This document shows, in pieces, positions 7,737 to 16,865 of a DNA stretch of 64,000 nucleotides. The stretch covers positions 1 to 64,000 of the forward strand of contig CAZHON010000002.1 in the NCBI GenBank assembly GCA_964534565.1, given 5' to 3'. The stretch's first letter is position 1. Each line of letters starts with the position of its first letter. A program made the position numbers and the translations under genes. The stretch is from CAZHON01 sp964534565 (GTDB lineage: Bacteria > Patescibacteriota > Gracilibacteria > Peribacterales > Peribacteraceae). The notes beneath the pieces were generated by a model. The model searched no databases. It had not been told where the DNA came from and saw only the letters and a program-made list of their open reading frames with translations.

Positions 7737-8968
7737 TGCGCTTTCCCATTCACCATACGTTCGCGCCCCACGTGGACGGTGCATTCCTCCGTCGCTCGGT
7801 GGCGCTGCTTTTTCAGCCATGGAGGTGGAAGAACGGAAAGGCAATCGAACAACTGCGCTCCGCACTCACCAATCGATATGACGCTGACTGTGCACTCTTT
7901 GGAAGCGGCCGCGAGAGCCTGCTTGCACTGATGCACGCGATGCATATTCGCAGCGGGGAAGAAGTAATCGTGCAGGGCTACACCTGTCTCGTTGTTCCAA
8001 ACGCGATTGCTGCCGCGGGCGCCACCCCCATCTTTGCGGACATTGATCCGGACACGCTCAGCATGACTGCAGAAACGGCACGTGCTGCAATCACTCCACG
8101 AACGCGCGCCATCATTTGCCAACACACCTTCGGCATTCCCGGTCCTCTCCATGAGCTGAGAGCGCTATGCGACGAGAAGAAGATTCTACTTATCGAAGAC
8201 TGTGCACATATTCTCCCGGACCAAAAAGGACCGAGTGAAGTCGCCCTGATCGGCGACGCCGTCCTCGTCAGTTTTGGCAGAGACAAAGCCATTTCCGGCG
8301 TTGCAGGAGGTGCCATGTTGAGCAGGAAGAAAGAGCTATCCGCCGCTCTGCAAGAACAAGAGCGACGGGCCGTTTCTCTCTCCCTGATTTCCATCAAAAA
8401 AATCCTCCTCTATCCGCTTCTCTACGCAATCTCTCGACCGATCTACACAATCGGAGGAAAGGCACTCCTGTTCACCGCTCGCCGACTGAACCTGTTCCCC
8501 ATGACGCTTACTCCCGAGGAACGTCGCGGGAACATGTCGCCGATTCTCACACGCATTCCCAATGCCTGTGCTGTGTTGGCTCTGTCAGAACTGAAACGCC
8601 TCGAAGCAATCAACGATCATCGTCGCATCCTGACAAAATTCTATCTCCAAGCCTGCGCAGAGCACGGTTGGCGCGTGCTCCACAGCATCAATGGAGAACT
8701 CCCTCTTCAGAAATTCCCGATGTTCCACAAGAACGCAGCGCACATCATTCAATCATTGAAGAGATATGGGGTGTATTTGGAAGACGGTTGGACCAGTTGT
8801 TTCATTTGCCCCACGAGTGTGGACCCCAAGGATGCACAGTACATTGCAGGAAGTGACCCGAAGGCTGAGGAAGTGGGAGAGATGATCTTCTCGCTCCCGA
8901 CCCATCCGACCATGACAGTGGCACAAGCACGGATTCTTGTGTCAGCACTCACTCCATTCCTCTCATGA
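7736..8968 (+). CDS. DegT/DnrJ/EryC1-family PLP aminotransferase
   Basis: 410 residues, fold-type I PLP enzyme. Visible marks are 'FGSGRESLLALM' (cofactor phosphate region), 'IVQGYTCLVVPNAI', 'IEDCAHIL' (the Asp contacting the pyridine) and the Schiff-base Lys in 'FGRDKAISG'. Members usually aminate nucleotide-linked keto-sugars. Here it sits between murF and a FemAB-type gene with overlapping starts (TGATG and ATGA), so a role in wall or surface-glycan precursors is likely, though the substrate is unknown. Starts upstream of 7736 would run back into murF. Confidence 0.85.
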   Translation: MRFPIHHTFAPHVDGAFLRRSVALLFQPWRWKNGKAIEQLRSALTNRYDADCALFGSGRESLLALMHAMHIRSGEEVIVQGYTCLVVPNAIAAAGATPIFADIDPDTLSMTAETARAAITPRTRAIICQHTFGIPGPLHELRALCDEKKILLIEDCAHILPDQKGPSEVALIGDAVLVSFGRDKAISGVAGGAMLSRKKELSAALQEQERRAVSLSLISIKKILLYPLLYAISRPIYTIGGKALLFTARRLNLFPMTLTPEERRGNMSPILTRIPNACAVLALSELKRLEAINDHRRILTKFYLQACAEHGWRVLHSINGELPLQKFPMFHKNAAHIIQSLKRYGVYLEDGWTSCFICPTSVDPKDAQYIAGSDPKAEEVGEMIFSLPTHPTMTVAQARILVSALTPFLS

Positions 8969-10026
8969 GCTTCTCCGTCTCCATCGCCACCGACAAACAC
9001 GAGTGGGACTCCTTCCTCCTCGCTCAGTCCTACAAACCCTTCCTGCAGAGCTGGACCATGGGAGACGTCTACAGCGATGTTGGGCAGACGCCTATTCGTT
9101 TGGTCGTCAAAGATGATGCGAACGCTCTGGTGGGCATTTGCATGGCATTGCTGGTGCCTGCACGACGCGGCCGACACCTGTCGATCCCCTACGGACCCGT
9201 GGTCTCCACACTCGATGCATTGCCCCCGCTCTTCGAGATGCTCAAGAAAGAAGCATTGAGTCATCGCTGCAGTTTCATTCGCGTCAGCCCCTTCATCCCT
9301 GTGGAAAAAGAACACGAATGGAAACAGGCCGTCGCGGGTACCGGCACACATCTCATTCATTCCCCCATGCATTTGCTCGGGGAACATTTGTGGATGTTGC
9401 CTCTCATGAAACCCAGTGCAGCGGATGCGAATGCATGCGTCATGAAGACAGAAGAGGAGATTTTGGCCGATATGCGCAAGACGACGCGCAACCTCGTGCG
9501 CCGCGCAGAGCGCGATGGCATTACGGTGGAGGCCTCGAAAAACCCGAACGAAGACATCCATCATTTCCTCAAGCTCCACGACGAAACGCGCAAGCGCCAC
9601 CACTTCACGCCGTACACAAACTCATTCTTCCGTGCGCAGGTGAAGCGATTCAGCGAAACCGGCAACTGCACGGTCTACCTCGCGTGGCACGAAGGCAAAG
9701 TCCTCGCGACATCCATCCACATGCACTTCGGAGGAGAGACGAGCTACCACCACGGTGCGAGTATTCAGTCCTCTCTCCCGGTCAGCTACGCGCTCCAATG
9801 GAAAGCGATTACCGATGCCCTCAGACGCAACGATCACCTCTACAACTTCTGGGGTATTGCACCGGAAGGTGTGAAGAATCACCCCTTTGCCGGCGTCACC
9901 CTCTTCAAGACAGGATTCGGCGGCCAACTGCGCGAGCTGATGCACTGTACGGACATTCCACTCTCCAAAACCTATCACCTGACTCGCGCATTCGAGATCG
10001 TCCGCAAGTGGAAGCGCGGCTTCTGA
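8965..10026 (+). CDS. FemAB/FemX-like peptidoglycan bridge ligase
   Basis: 353 residues with the double GNAT fold of the Fem family: an N-terminal half with 'PFLQSWTMGDVY' and 'IPYGPVV', a basic region 'MRKTTRNLVRRAERDG' (about residues 170-185), and a C-terminal half with 'HFTPYTNSFF', 'YHHGAS' and 'YNFWGIAPEG'. Fem enzymes add amino acids from aminoacyl-tRNA to lipid-linked muropeptides. It overlaps the aminotransferase gene by 4 nt (ATGA), making a murF-aminotransferase-fem operon. It could instead modify another surface amine. Confidence 0.85.
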   Translation: MSFSVSIATDKHEWDSFLLAQSYKPFLQSWTMGDVYSDVGQTPIRLVVKDDANALVGICMALLVPARRGRHLSIPYGPVVSTLDALPPLFEMLKKEALSHRCSFIRVSPFIPVEKEHEWKQAVAGTGTHLIHSPMHLLGEHLWMLPLMKPSAADANACVMKTEEEILADMRKTTRNLVRRAERDGITVEASKNPNEDIHHFLKLHDETRKRHHFTPYTNSFFRAQVKRFSETGNCTVYLAWHEGKVLATSIHMHFGGETSYHHGASIQSSLPVSYALQWKAITDALRRNDHLYNFWGIAPEGVKNHPFAGVTLFKTGFGGQLRELMHCTDIPLSKTYHLTRAFEIVRKWKRGF

Positions 10027-10054
10027 AAGCGGTCCTTTCGTGGTATACTAGGAA

Positions 10055-10390
10055 ATGATGGACGCACCGAATCCCACCGAGCCACTGACACACGAACAGA
10101 AGGTTGAACAGACGCTCGAGCAGATCGCAGCGTATCTTCACCGTCAGGAAGTACGCGATCGCACGCGGCTTGCATGGGGAACGGTCCGTGCACTCTTTGG
10201 CATTATCCCCCTCGTTCTCTTCTTGTATGGAGCATGGTATTTCTCCGTGCACGGAACAGAGATGATTCAACAAATGACGGAACAAACCATGCGCAACATG
10301 CTCGGAGGCGGCAGCGCGAGTTCAAAAGCGAGCTCAAAAGCGAGCTCAAGCCAAAGCTTCCTCGAACAGATTCAGAATTACATGAGATAA
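10055..10390 (+). CDS. Single-pass membrane protein, unknown function
   Basis: 111 residues: a charged N-terminal helix, one membrane helix (about 46-64), then an amphipathic stretch and a Ser/Ala/Lys linker with repeated 'SSKA'. Unrecognised. TATACT (10044-10049) ends 5 nt before the first of two adjacent ATGs, so it is transcribed on its own, 28 nt after the FemAB gene. Confidence 0.6.
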   Translation: MMDAPNPTEPLTHEQKVEQTLEQIAAYLHRQEVRDRTRLAWGTVRALFGIIPLVLFLYGAWYFSVHGTEMIQQMTEQTMRNMLGGGSASSKASSKASSSQSFLEQIQNYMR

Positions 10391-10433
10391 ATCACCGCGT
10401 ATCATGGTGAGCCTCCTGCCGAACCATCATGCG

Positions 10434-10470
10434 GTGTCGCCCTTCGACAAGCTCAGGGTGACACGTTTTT
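10434..10470 (+). terminator. Palindromic element acting as terminator
   Basis: Near-perfect inverted repeat (gtgtcgcccttc... / ...agggtgacac) followed by GTTTTT, after the membrane-protein gene. Its core 'cttcgacaagctcag' matches a dispersed palindromic sequence that I know from many bacterial genomes. No second copy was seen in this window. Confidence 0.6.
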
Positions 10471-10539
10471 AGTGGAGCAGAGAAGAGGCAGAGAGCGGCG
10501 CCCAAGGCAAACACTCTAAGCCTCTTCAGGCTGCTGTTA

Positions 10540-11958
10540 TTAAGACTTGATAAGACGGAGCACGTCCTCCGTGGACATCGCAGGCGTGATGGCAAAGCTA
10601 GGGAGTCGGAGCAAATCGTCGCGGCTGAAGGACTTTCCGGGCAGGTCAACGAGACCCATCAGATAGCCGTCATTCGCTGCAGACTGCAGCACGCGATCGT
10701 TGAGGAGGCTGCGTGGGTACGCAATCGCAAACACCTGGCGACCGGTCAGGTCCTCAAGCAATTTGCGACTCTGCTTCAGTTCCAAATCCAACTGCGCGTT
10801 TGTCAGCGCGCGCAAGTCATCTCCCGTGTGGCCGGCGGACTCCAAATCAAATCCGTTTGCGACCATCGTCGCGGCCATCTTCTCCGTAATTCCATCGAGA
10901 CCGATATTCTTCGTTTCAATGAAGAGCGTTGCAGGAACTCCTGCACCAAGCAGTGTCGCACTCAGGTCCGCTTGGTTTTGAGACGTCACCCCCGACACCG
11001 TGAGCACCACTGCATTCTTCGGAAGCGATGCCGTCCCCTGCTCCTGCTTTACGAGAACATCGTAGAATCCTTTGAGTGTCATGACACGCATACCCCCTTG
11101 TGTGAGTCCCTGCAGATGCGTTCCCATTTGTTGCAGTGTGCCCTGCTCGGCAAGATCATAGTGCAGAATCGGCAATGAAAATTTGTCTTGGCGAACCAGG
11201 AATTTTGGCAAGAAAGCGGCCAAATACTGCGTCGAAACGTACCCATCTTTTCCTTCAAAGTTCACCTTCGCCCAATTGTTTTCGATGCTGATCGGCTTGA
11301 TGATCGTCTGTCCCGGAATTTGTCCCAACTTCGCTCCCTTGTTGTCTGCGGTGGCACGCATGTTCACGTACGCGTAGTTCACAAAGTACTGGCCCTCATA
11401 CAATTTCTTCTCTGCAGCCAACTGATCTTCCGTCACAAGCTTTGCAATGTATTGAGACGACACAAACCCTTCCTGCTTGCTCGATGCGACTTTCACCTTC
11501 GCCCATGAGGCGTTTGCAAACGATTGCACTTCCACAACTTCCCCACCTTCGATGCGCGCAATGAACTTTCCCGATGAGTCCGGTGTTGCACGCATGTTCA
11601 CGAACGTATTGGTCACCCGAAACAAGTTCCCCTGTGCTGCGGATGGCGTTGCGCGAATGGCGTCGTAGGTCTTTGCGAGACCGAGATCCAACACTGGACC
11701 TGTATCGACGATGTCTCCCGATTCCGTCAGAGGTTCGAGGTACGGTGCAGCTCCACTTCCCGTCAGTGATGAGCCACTTTCGTTGGCCAACTGATCGCGA
11801 CGAGCGAGATCTTCAGCAGTGAAGCTGTAGTCAGGCTCTTGTGTGTCGCTAGGACCTTTGCATCCTGCAAAGAGGATCCCGAAGGATGCGACGAGTAAGA
11901 ACGCAACGAGCGGCTGTACGCCGGTTTTGCGGTTGCGGAGAGAACGGGAACTGTACAT
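10540..11958 (-). CDS. Lipoprotein with two SH3 domains and a degenerate NodB deacetylase domain
   Basis: 472 residues. The signal peptide ends in lipobox FAGC (Cys33). Two bacterial SH3 domains follow (about 95-165 and 170-240, each with 'VNMRAT'), which usually bind peptidoglycan. The last ~220 residues have the fold pattern of a polysaccharide deacetylase, but the catalytic TFDDG motif reads 'TVSGV' and the HxxxH motif reads 'GHTGDD', so the metal-binding Asp and second His are missing. I infer a non-catalytic wall-binding protein. The start is ATG 11958, with AT-rich sequence before it. Confidence 0.8.
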   Translation of the reverse strand: MYSSRSLRNRKTGVQPLVAFLLVASFGILFAGCKGPSDTQEPDYSFTAEDLARRDQLANESGSSLTGSGAAPYLEPLTESGDIVDTGPVLDLGLAKTYDAIRATPSAAQGNLFRVTNTFVNMRATPDSSGKFIARIEGGEVVEVQSFANASWAKVKVASSKQEGFVSSQYIAKLVTEDQLAAEKKLYEGQYFVNYAYVNMRATADNKGAKLGQIPGQTIIKPISIENNWAKVNFEGKDGYVSTQYLAAFLPKFLVRQDKFSLPILHYDLAEQGTLQQMGTHLQGLTQGGMRVMTLKGFYDVLVKQEQGTASLPKNAVVLTVSGVTSQNQADLSATLLGAGVPATLFIETKNIGLDGITEKMAATMVANGFDLESAGHTGDDLRALTNAQLDLELKQSRKLLEDLTGRQVFAIAYPRSLLNDRVLQSAANDGYLMGLVDLPGKSFSRDDLLRLPSFAITPAMSTEDVLRLIKS

Positions 11959-11991
11959 ACGGGAAGGGGAAGAAAAAGAAGGAAAGGAAAA

Positions 11992-13692
11992 TTACATACG
12001 ATCGGGAACGCGCAGAGTCAGAATTCCGGCTCCGGTTTTAAGAACCATCGCCGTCACTGCGGTTAAGTGCAGACGCAAAGAACGCATGGGTTCATCGGCC
12101 TGCAGAATGGGAGAGTGCGCGTAAAACGCGTTGCATGCCTGAGAGAGGTCATACAAATAATTGGCTAACTTATGCGGCAAATGCTGCGTTCGCGCATCGT
12201 CCAACGCCTTGGGGAATGCAAGCAGCGAACGCACGAGAATGCGGTCCTGCTTTTCGAGTGACACGTCTCCTGTTGGAATTGCCGTCGTCGTAGCCTCTGC
12301 CTTTCGAAGCACCGACTTGCAGCGAGCGTGCGTGTACATAAGGTACGGCGCGCTGTTGCCCTCGAAGCTGAGCATCTTGTCCCAGTCGAACACCATATCC
12401 ATCTTTCGGTTCTGGCTCAGGATGCCGTAGACCAATGCTCCGGTTCCCATCATCTCTGCGAGATCCTTTGGATCATCTGTCTGAATGGCATCCCCTCTCT
12501 CTTTGATGATTTCCTCTGCACGAGCAACTGCCTCCTCAAGCACGTGTTCCAATTTGAGGATATTTCCCTTTCGTGTGCTCATCGACTTATCTGCAAAGCG
12601 CATGCGGCCCATGGAAACGTGTTCCAAGACAGGGAGTTTCCATCCCAACTGTTCCACAATTGCGAACAGTTGCTTGAAATGCAGCATCTGCGCCACATCC
12701 ACCACGAACAACACCTCGCACGGATTGAATCGCTCGATACGATCTTTCATCATGGCAAGATCACGCGTGAGATAAATCGTCGCGCCATCCGCCTTCATCA
12801 CAATCGCTGGCGGCATTTTTTCACTTTCGGGGAACTCGGCAATCAGCGCACCCTTCTCTCCCTCTTTGAACACGCCTTTCTTTTTGCCTTCTTCAATAAC
12901 AGGAGCCATTTTGTCTTCGTAGTAACTCTCACCCGTGTCCAAATCGAAGGAAACATTCAAGCGTTTGTAGATGCCCCCGAGTGAAGACTTTGTCACACCC
13001 ACAACTTCCTCCCAGAATTTTCGAAGGTCTTTGTCCCCTGCCTCCAATTTTCGAAACGCCTCTCTGCCTTCATCTTCCAACGACTCATCCTTCTCCACCT
13101 CCTGGTGGAACTTCACATAGAGATCGAGAAGCTCATCGAGACTGCACTCTTTCGCCGACTTCGTTCCCCACTTTTCGAATGCGACTGCCAGCTTTCCAAA
13201 CTGCGTTCCCCAATCACCGATGTAGTTCCATGCCACGACCGGCTGCCCCTGGTGGCGGTACAAGTTACAAATCGACTGACCGATGACCGTACTGAGAATG
13301 TGATGAATCCCCAGTGGCTTTGCGATGTTTGGCTGTGAGTAATCGACAACTACCGGCTGGTCTTTCTTTCGCAGTGGAGGTGCGTCACACGCATCGATCA
13401 CGGGTGCCAATTCCTTCAACAGAACGCTTGGAGCGAGCCAAATGTTCACATACCCCGGGCCGGCAATTTCCGCCTTTTCGACAAAGGACTCCTTCTCCAT
13501 TGCATCGACCAACATCTGGGCAATGTCTTTCGGTGGGCGGCCTGCCTGCTTTCCTAGACGCATACACACGGCCGTCGTGAAATCACCATGTTCGCTATCG
13601 ACCGGCTGCTCCCATTCGACATCACCACCGACGGTGATGCCCTGCGATTGCAGAGTTTTTATCGCCAAGTCCGAGAGCTGTTGAGTAATCAA
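11992..13692 (-). CDS. argS: Arginyl-tRNA synthetase
   Basis: 566 residues, normal ArgRS length. Charges tRNA-Arg. Features are the N-terminal Add1-like domain ('GDVEWEQP..HGDFTT'), the class I signature 'NIAKPLGIHHILST', 'NYIGDWGTQFGKLA', 'MSTRKGN' and a C-terminal DALR anticodon-binding domain. The reading frame stays open upstream to 13950, but that extension is not ArgRS-like and has no ATG near the conserved N-terminus. TTG 13692 begins exactly where family alignments would start, so I choose it. Its HIGH-box reads GIHH rather than the more common VGH. Confidence 0.88.
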   Translation of the reverse strand: MITQQLSDLAIKTLQSQGITVGGDVEWEQPVDSEHGDFTTAVCMRLGKQAGRPPKDIAQMLVDAMEKESFVEKAEIAGPGYVNIWLAPSVLLKELAPVIDACDAPPLRKKDQPVVVDYSQPNIAKPLGIHHILSTVIGQSICNLYRHQGQPVVAWNYIGDWGTQFGKLAVAFEKWGTKSAKECSLDELLDLYVKFHQEVEKDESLEDEGREAFRKLEAGDKDLRKFWEEVVGVTKSSLGGIYKRLNVSFDLDTGESYYEDKMAPVIEEGKKKGVFKEGEKGALIAEFPESEKMPPAIVMKADGATIYLTRDLAMMKDRIERFNPCEVLFVVDVAQMLHFKQLFAIVEQLGWKLPVLEHVSMGRMRFADKSMSTRKGNILKLEHVLEEAVARAEEIIKERGDAIQTDDPKDLAEMMGTGALVYGILSQNRKMDMVFDWDKMLSFEGNSAPYLMYTHARCKSVLRKAEATTTAIPTGDVSLEKQDRILVRSLLAFPKALDDARTQHLPHKLANYLYDLSQACNAFYAHSPILQADEPMRSLRLHLTAVTAMVLKTGAGILTLRVPDRM

Positions 13693-14039
13693 GGGTGAAC
13701 AAAAAACGTATGCCGAGAACTGCGCAACTGTATCACCACCATGGGTGATAGCTACATGAAACAAAAATTTGATCTTGCTCACACTTTTTCTCCATTGTCT
13801 GAACACAATAGTGGTTCTAAAAAAATGCGAGCAAAGAAGTAACTCGTGAGTACGAAAAGAGTGCATGAAAAGAATACAAAATATGCATCGTTGAATTGAA
13901 AAATCTCTCGCTATTGTTGATGGTTGTTCAGAAAAAATTCTATGGTGCATGCATCATCACGACGAATTCTTTCGTGGCTTGCTGTAGAGCAATCTCTCGT
14001 TCTTTGTGGCTAGGACAAAGGTAGAATAGAATGCACGTA
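13693..14039. other. Intergenic region between divergent argS and a lipoprotein gene
   Basis: 347 nt, AT-rich. It must hold the promoters of argS (minus) and the lipoprotein (plus). A TAGAAT box at 14022-14027 lies 12 nt before the lipoprotein ATG. No convincing gene, RNA or repeat seen. Confidence 0.5.
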
Positions 14040-14837
14040 ATGCAGCGTACCGTTCTGTCGTCGGCCATTCTCAGTGCTCTCGTTCTCAGCAGCTGTGGAT
14101 TTGGGTCATCAACGAAGACGGAAGGAGAAGTGCATACCGCCAAGCAAGGAGCGGCGGCTGCGGTCCTCATGGCGGGGAAAAACATGCTCACCAACTCCCC
14201 CGTCGCCCGCCCAAGTTCGGTGCTGGGTGTATTTGCCAGCATGTTCCTCAGTGCAAACGCAACACCCGAAGTCCACACCGCTCTTGTGGGAGTGGAGGCA
14301 CAGCTCGCACTCTACTTCTCGCAGCAGGCAGACACGTCCGCATTCTCAGCAACCATCGAACAGCTTGGAACAACACTGCAGGTCGACATCACCGATATGC
14401 TCAACCGCAGTTCCGATCGCGTCAAATCTCTCGACGAATACCTCAGCTTCTTGGAGCAAGCGATGAAGGAAGCCACGGCTGTGCGCGACAACTTGAAGGG
14501 TCAGGGGAAAGAGCTCGATAAACAATTGAGCGACGCCCGCTCAACCGTGAGTGGCCTGCGCCAGGAATTGAGTAAAGCAATTGCGAATAAGGACTTTGCT
14601 CTTGCCGGGGGGAAGCAGGAATTGCTGGGAGTCGCCGAGGCAAAAGTAGCCGAATTGGCAGCCAAGCGAGACCAGATCTCTTCGAACGTATCTCTTATTG
14701 AGAAGCTTTTAGACATAGCAGTAGAGCGCCAGACCGCAATTACGAATAACAGGCAAGTGCTGATCGCCGGGCTCAGCGTCGTGAATGTCCCAGGAGTGAC
14801 CGATTTGGGCCTTTTGCGCACGTTAAAACGCCGGTAG
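14040..14837 (+). CDS. Coiled-coil lipoprotein next to the VirB4 gene
   Basis: 265 residues. Signal peptide with lipobox LSSC (Cys19). The mature chain has a hydrophobic Ala-rich stretch (about 35-80) and then two long amphipathic coiled-coil helices (about 125-225) rich in Lys, Glu and Gln. ATG 14040 gives a clean signal peptide; ATG 14031 would add 'MHV'. It ends 77 nt before a VirB4-type ATPase gene, and coiled-coil lipoproteins often accompany secretion systems, so a structural role in that apparatus is plausible but unproven. Confidence 0.7.
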   Translation: MQRTVLSSAILSALVLSSCGFGSSTKTEGEVHTAKQGAAAAVLMAGKNMLTNSPVARPSSVLGVFASMFLSANATPEVHTALVGVEAQLALYFSQQADTSAFSATIEQLGTTLQVDITDMLNRSSDRVKSLDEYLSFLEQAMKEATAVRDNLKGQGKELDKQLSDARSTVSGLRQELSKAIANKDFALAGGKQELLGVAEAKVAELAAKRDQISSNVSLIEKLLDIAVERQTAITNNRQVLIAGLSVVNVPGVTDLGLLRTLKRR

Positions 14838-14914
14838 GCCTTGAAAATAGGGGGAGATGACGATTGTTGGAATCGAGGTTTTCTGCTACAATAAGAAGAA
14901 ATACCAACATTCTC

Positions 14915-16864
14915 ATGGACGCCGCAGCGTCACCCACACCCAAACCGAAAAGCACCTTCATGGAAGCCCTGGATGAACTCCTGGGTCTGGAAGCACGTGA
15001 GAAAATCGGCAGTACCATTGAAAGTGAGACGCTCACCAATGAAGAGAAGGAATCCGTGAAGCGCTACGAACAGGGGCTACAGAAAATGCTCGATATCATC
15101 GCGCCTGCAGGTATGGAGGTGAAGACGAAAGAGATCATTCTGAACGATCAGATCGTTCGCACGCTCTACGCCTACAACTGGCCAAACTTCATCTTCCCGA
15201 ACTGGATGGCACAGGTGATCAACATGGACGCTCCCATGGATATTTCGCACTTCGTGTACCCAAGTTCGAACAAGGCGATCATGAAGATGTTGCGCCGCAA
15301 AGTTGCAGAACTTCGCAGCTCCATCCGCATGCTCGAACAGCGCGGAATCGTTCGCGATCCAACCCTTGAAGCAGCGCTCAACGACGCCGAGGAACTTCGT
15401 GACCTTTTGGCTCGTGGACAAGAGAAACTCTTCCAATTCGGAATGTACGTTTCCGTGTATGCGGAAGATGCAGAACACTTGAAGAAGATGCAGACGGACG
15501 TGGAATCCATTCTTGGAGGACGTCTCGTGCTCACGAAGCCTGCGATGTTCCAGATGGAGCACGCATGGACCTCCACGTTGCCACTCTGTCTCGACGAGAT
15601 CGACATCAACCGCAACATGAACACGTCGCCTCTTGCGACAAGCTTCCCCTTCTCCAGTGCCGACCTGACGGACGACAAGGGAATCCTCTACGGAATCAAC
15701 CGCCACAACAACAGCTTGATCATCTTCGATCGCTTCGAACTTCCAAACGCCAACAGCAACATCTTTGCAACCTCCGGAGCAGGTAAATCCTTCACAGCGA
15801 AGCTCGAACTGTTGCGTTACCTGATGCTTGGAACCGAGATCTACGTGATCGACCCTGAAAATGAATACAGCAACCTCTGCGAAGCAGTCGGTGGATCGTT
15901 CTTACCACTCTCCATTCAGAGCAAGTTCCGCATCAACCCATTTGATTTGCCGATGGCTGTTCGCGGCGAAGAGGCTGCAACGGGAGAAGTCCTCCGCGCT
16001 GCGATCATCAACTTGCACGGACTTCTCAAATTGATGCTCGGACCGATCACTCCTGCTGAGGATGGAATCCTCGACAAGGCATTGCTCGATACCTATGCCC
16101 TCTGCGGCATCACGCTCGATAACCCGAATCCTGAAAAAACAGAACCTCCAACACTCGGTCAGTTGGTCGACGTTTTGATGACAACCGAAGGCGGAGAGAA
16201 CATGGGACAGACGCTCCAGAAGTACACAAAGGGAAGCTTCGCAGGACTCTTCGACCAGAAGACGAACGTGAACTTGGACAAGCAGATGGTCGTATTCCAG
16301 ATCCGCGATCTTGAGGAACAGCTCCGTCCAATTGCGATGTACGTGGTGTTGAACTTCCTCTGGAATCGCATCCGCGCAGACCTCAAGCGCCGCCTCCTCG
16401 TGATCGATGAAGCATGGAACCTCATGCAGTTTGAGGACAGTGCTCGCTTCCTCTACGGAATCGTGAAGCGCGCTCGCAAGTACTACCTCGGCGTTACGAC
16501 GATCACACAGGACATCGACGACTTCGTGGAATCTCCCTACGGAAAACCGATCATCACGAACTCCAGTCTGCAGATGCTCATGAAACAGTCCCCTGCTACG
16601 GTCGATAGTTTGCAGAAACTCTTCTACCTCACGGATGGAGAAAAGTACGTGCTCCTCAACTCCGGTGTCGGACAAGGAATCTTGTTTGCCGGGTACAAAC
16701 ACGTCGCCTGCGAAGTGATTGCAAGTCCGGAGGAAACGGCACTCGTCACCACAAAGCCATCCGAAGTGTTGAAAGCACAGAACGACGCGAAGGCGCTTGA
16801 TACAAAGGATTTGTCCGATGTGGAATCCGGCAACCCCAATGATGGGTCCGTGAAGAACGGGTAA
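14915..16864 (+). CDS. VirB4/TraC-type secretion ATPase
   Basis: 649 residues. Hexameric ATPase that powers type IV secretion or conjugation-like pili at the inner face of the membrane. N-terminal half with 'NWPNFIFPNWMAQVIN' and a helical region; the C-terminal half carries Walker A 'SGAGKSFT' (Lys291), 'VIDPENEYSNLC', Walker B 'LLVIDEAW' (Asp498, Glu499) and 'TTITQDIDDF'. TACAAT (14887-14892) precedes ATG 14915. The partners PrgI and a VirB4-N-like protein lie far away at 53 kb. It ends 1 nt before the convergent nrnA. Confidence 0.9.
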   Translation: MDAAASPTPKPKSTFMEALDELLGLEAREKIGSTIESETLTNEEKESVKRYEQGLQKMLDIIAPAGMEVKTKEIILNDQIVRTLYAYNWPNFIFPNWMAQVINMDAPMDISHFVYPSSNKAIMKMLRRKVAELRSSIRMLEQRGIVRDPTLEAALNDAEELRDLLARGQEKLFQFGMYVSVYAEDAEHLKKMQTDVESILGGRLVLTKPAMFQMEHAWTSTLPLCLDEIDINRNMNTSPLATSFPFSSADLTDDKGILYGINRHNNSLIIFDRFELPNANSNIFATSGAGKSFTAKLELLRYLMLGTEIYVIDPENEYSNLCEAVGGSFLPLSIQSKFRINPFDLPMAVRGEEAATGEVLRAAIINLHGLLKLMLGPITPAEDGILDKALLDTYALCGITLDNPNPEKTEPPTLGQLVDVLMTTEGGENMGQTLQKYTKGSFAGLFDQKTNVNLDKQMVVFQIRDLEEQLRPIAMYVVLNFLWNRIRADLKRRLLVIDEAWNLMQFEDSARFLYGIVKRARKYYLGVTTITQDIDDFVESPYGKPIITNSSLQMLMKQSPATVDSLQKLFYLTDGEKYVLLNSGVGQGILFAGYKHVACEVIASPEETALVTTKPSEVLKAQNDAKALDTKDLSDVESGNPNDGSVKNG

Positions 16865-16865
16865 G

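Noticed and set aside
13693..13950. 86-residue N-terminal extension of ArgRS
   Set aside because: Not ArgRS-like in sequence; the family N-terminus begins at TTG 13692.
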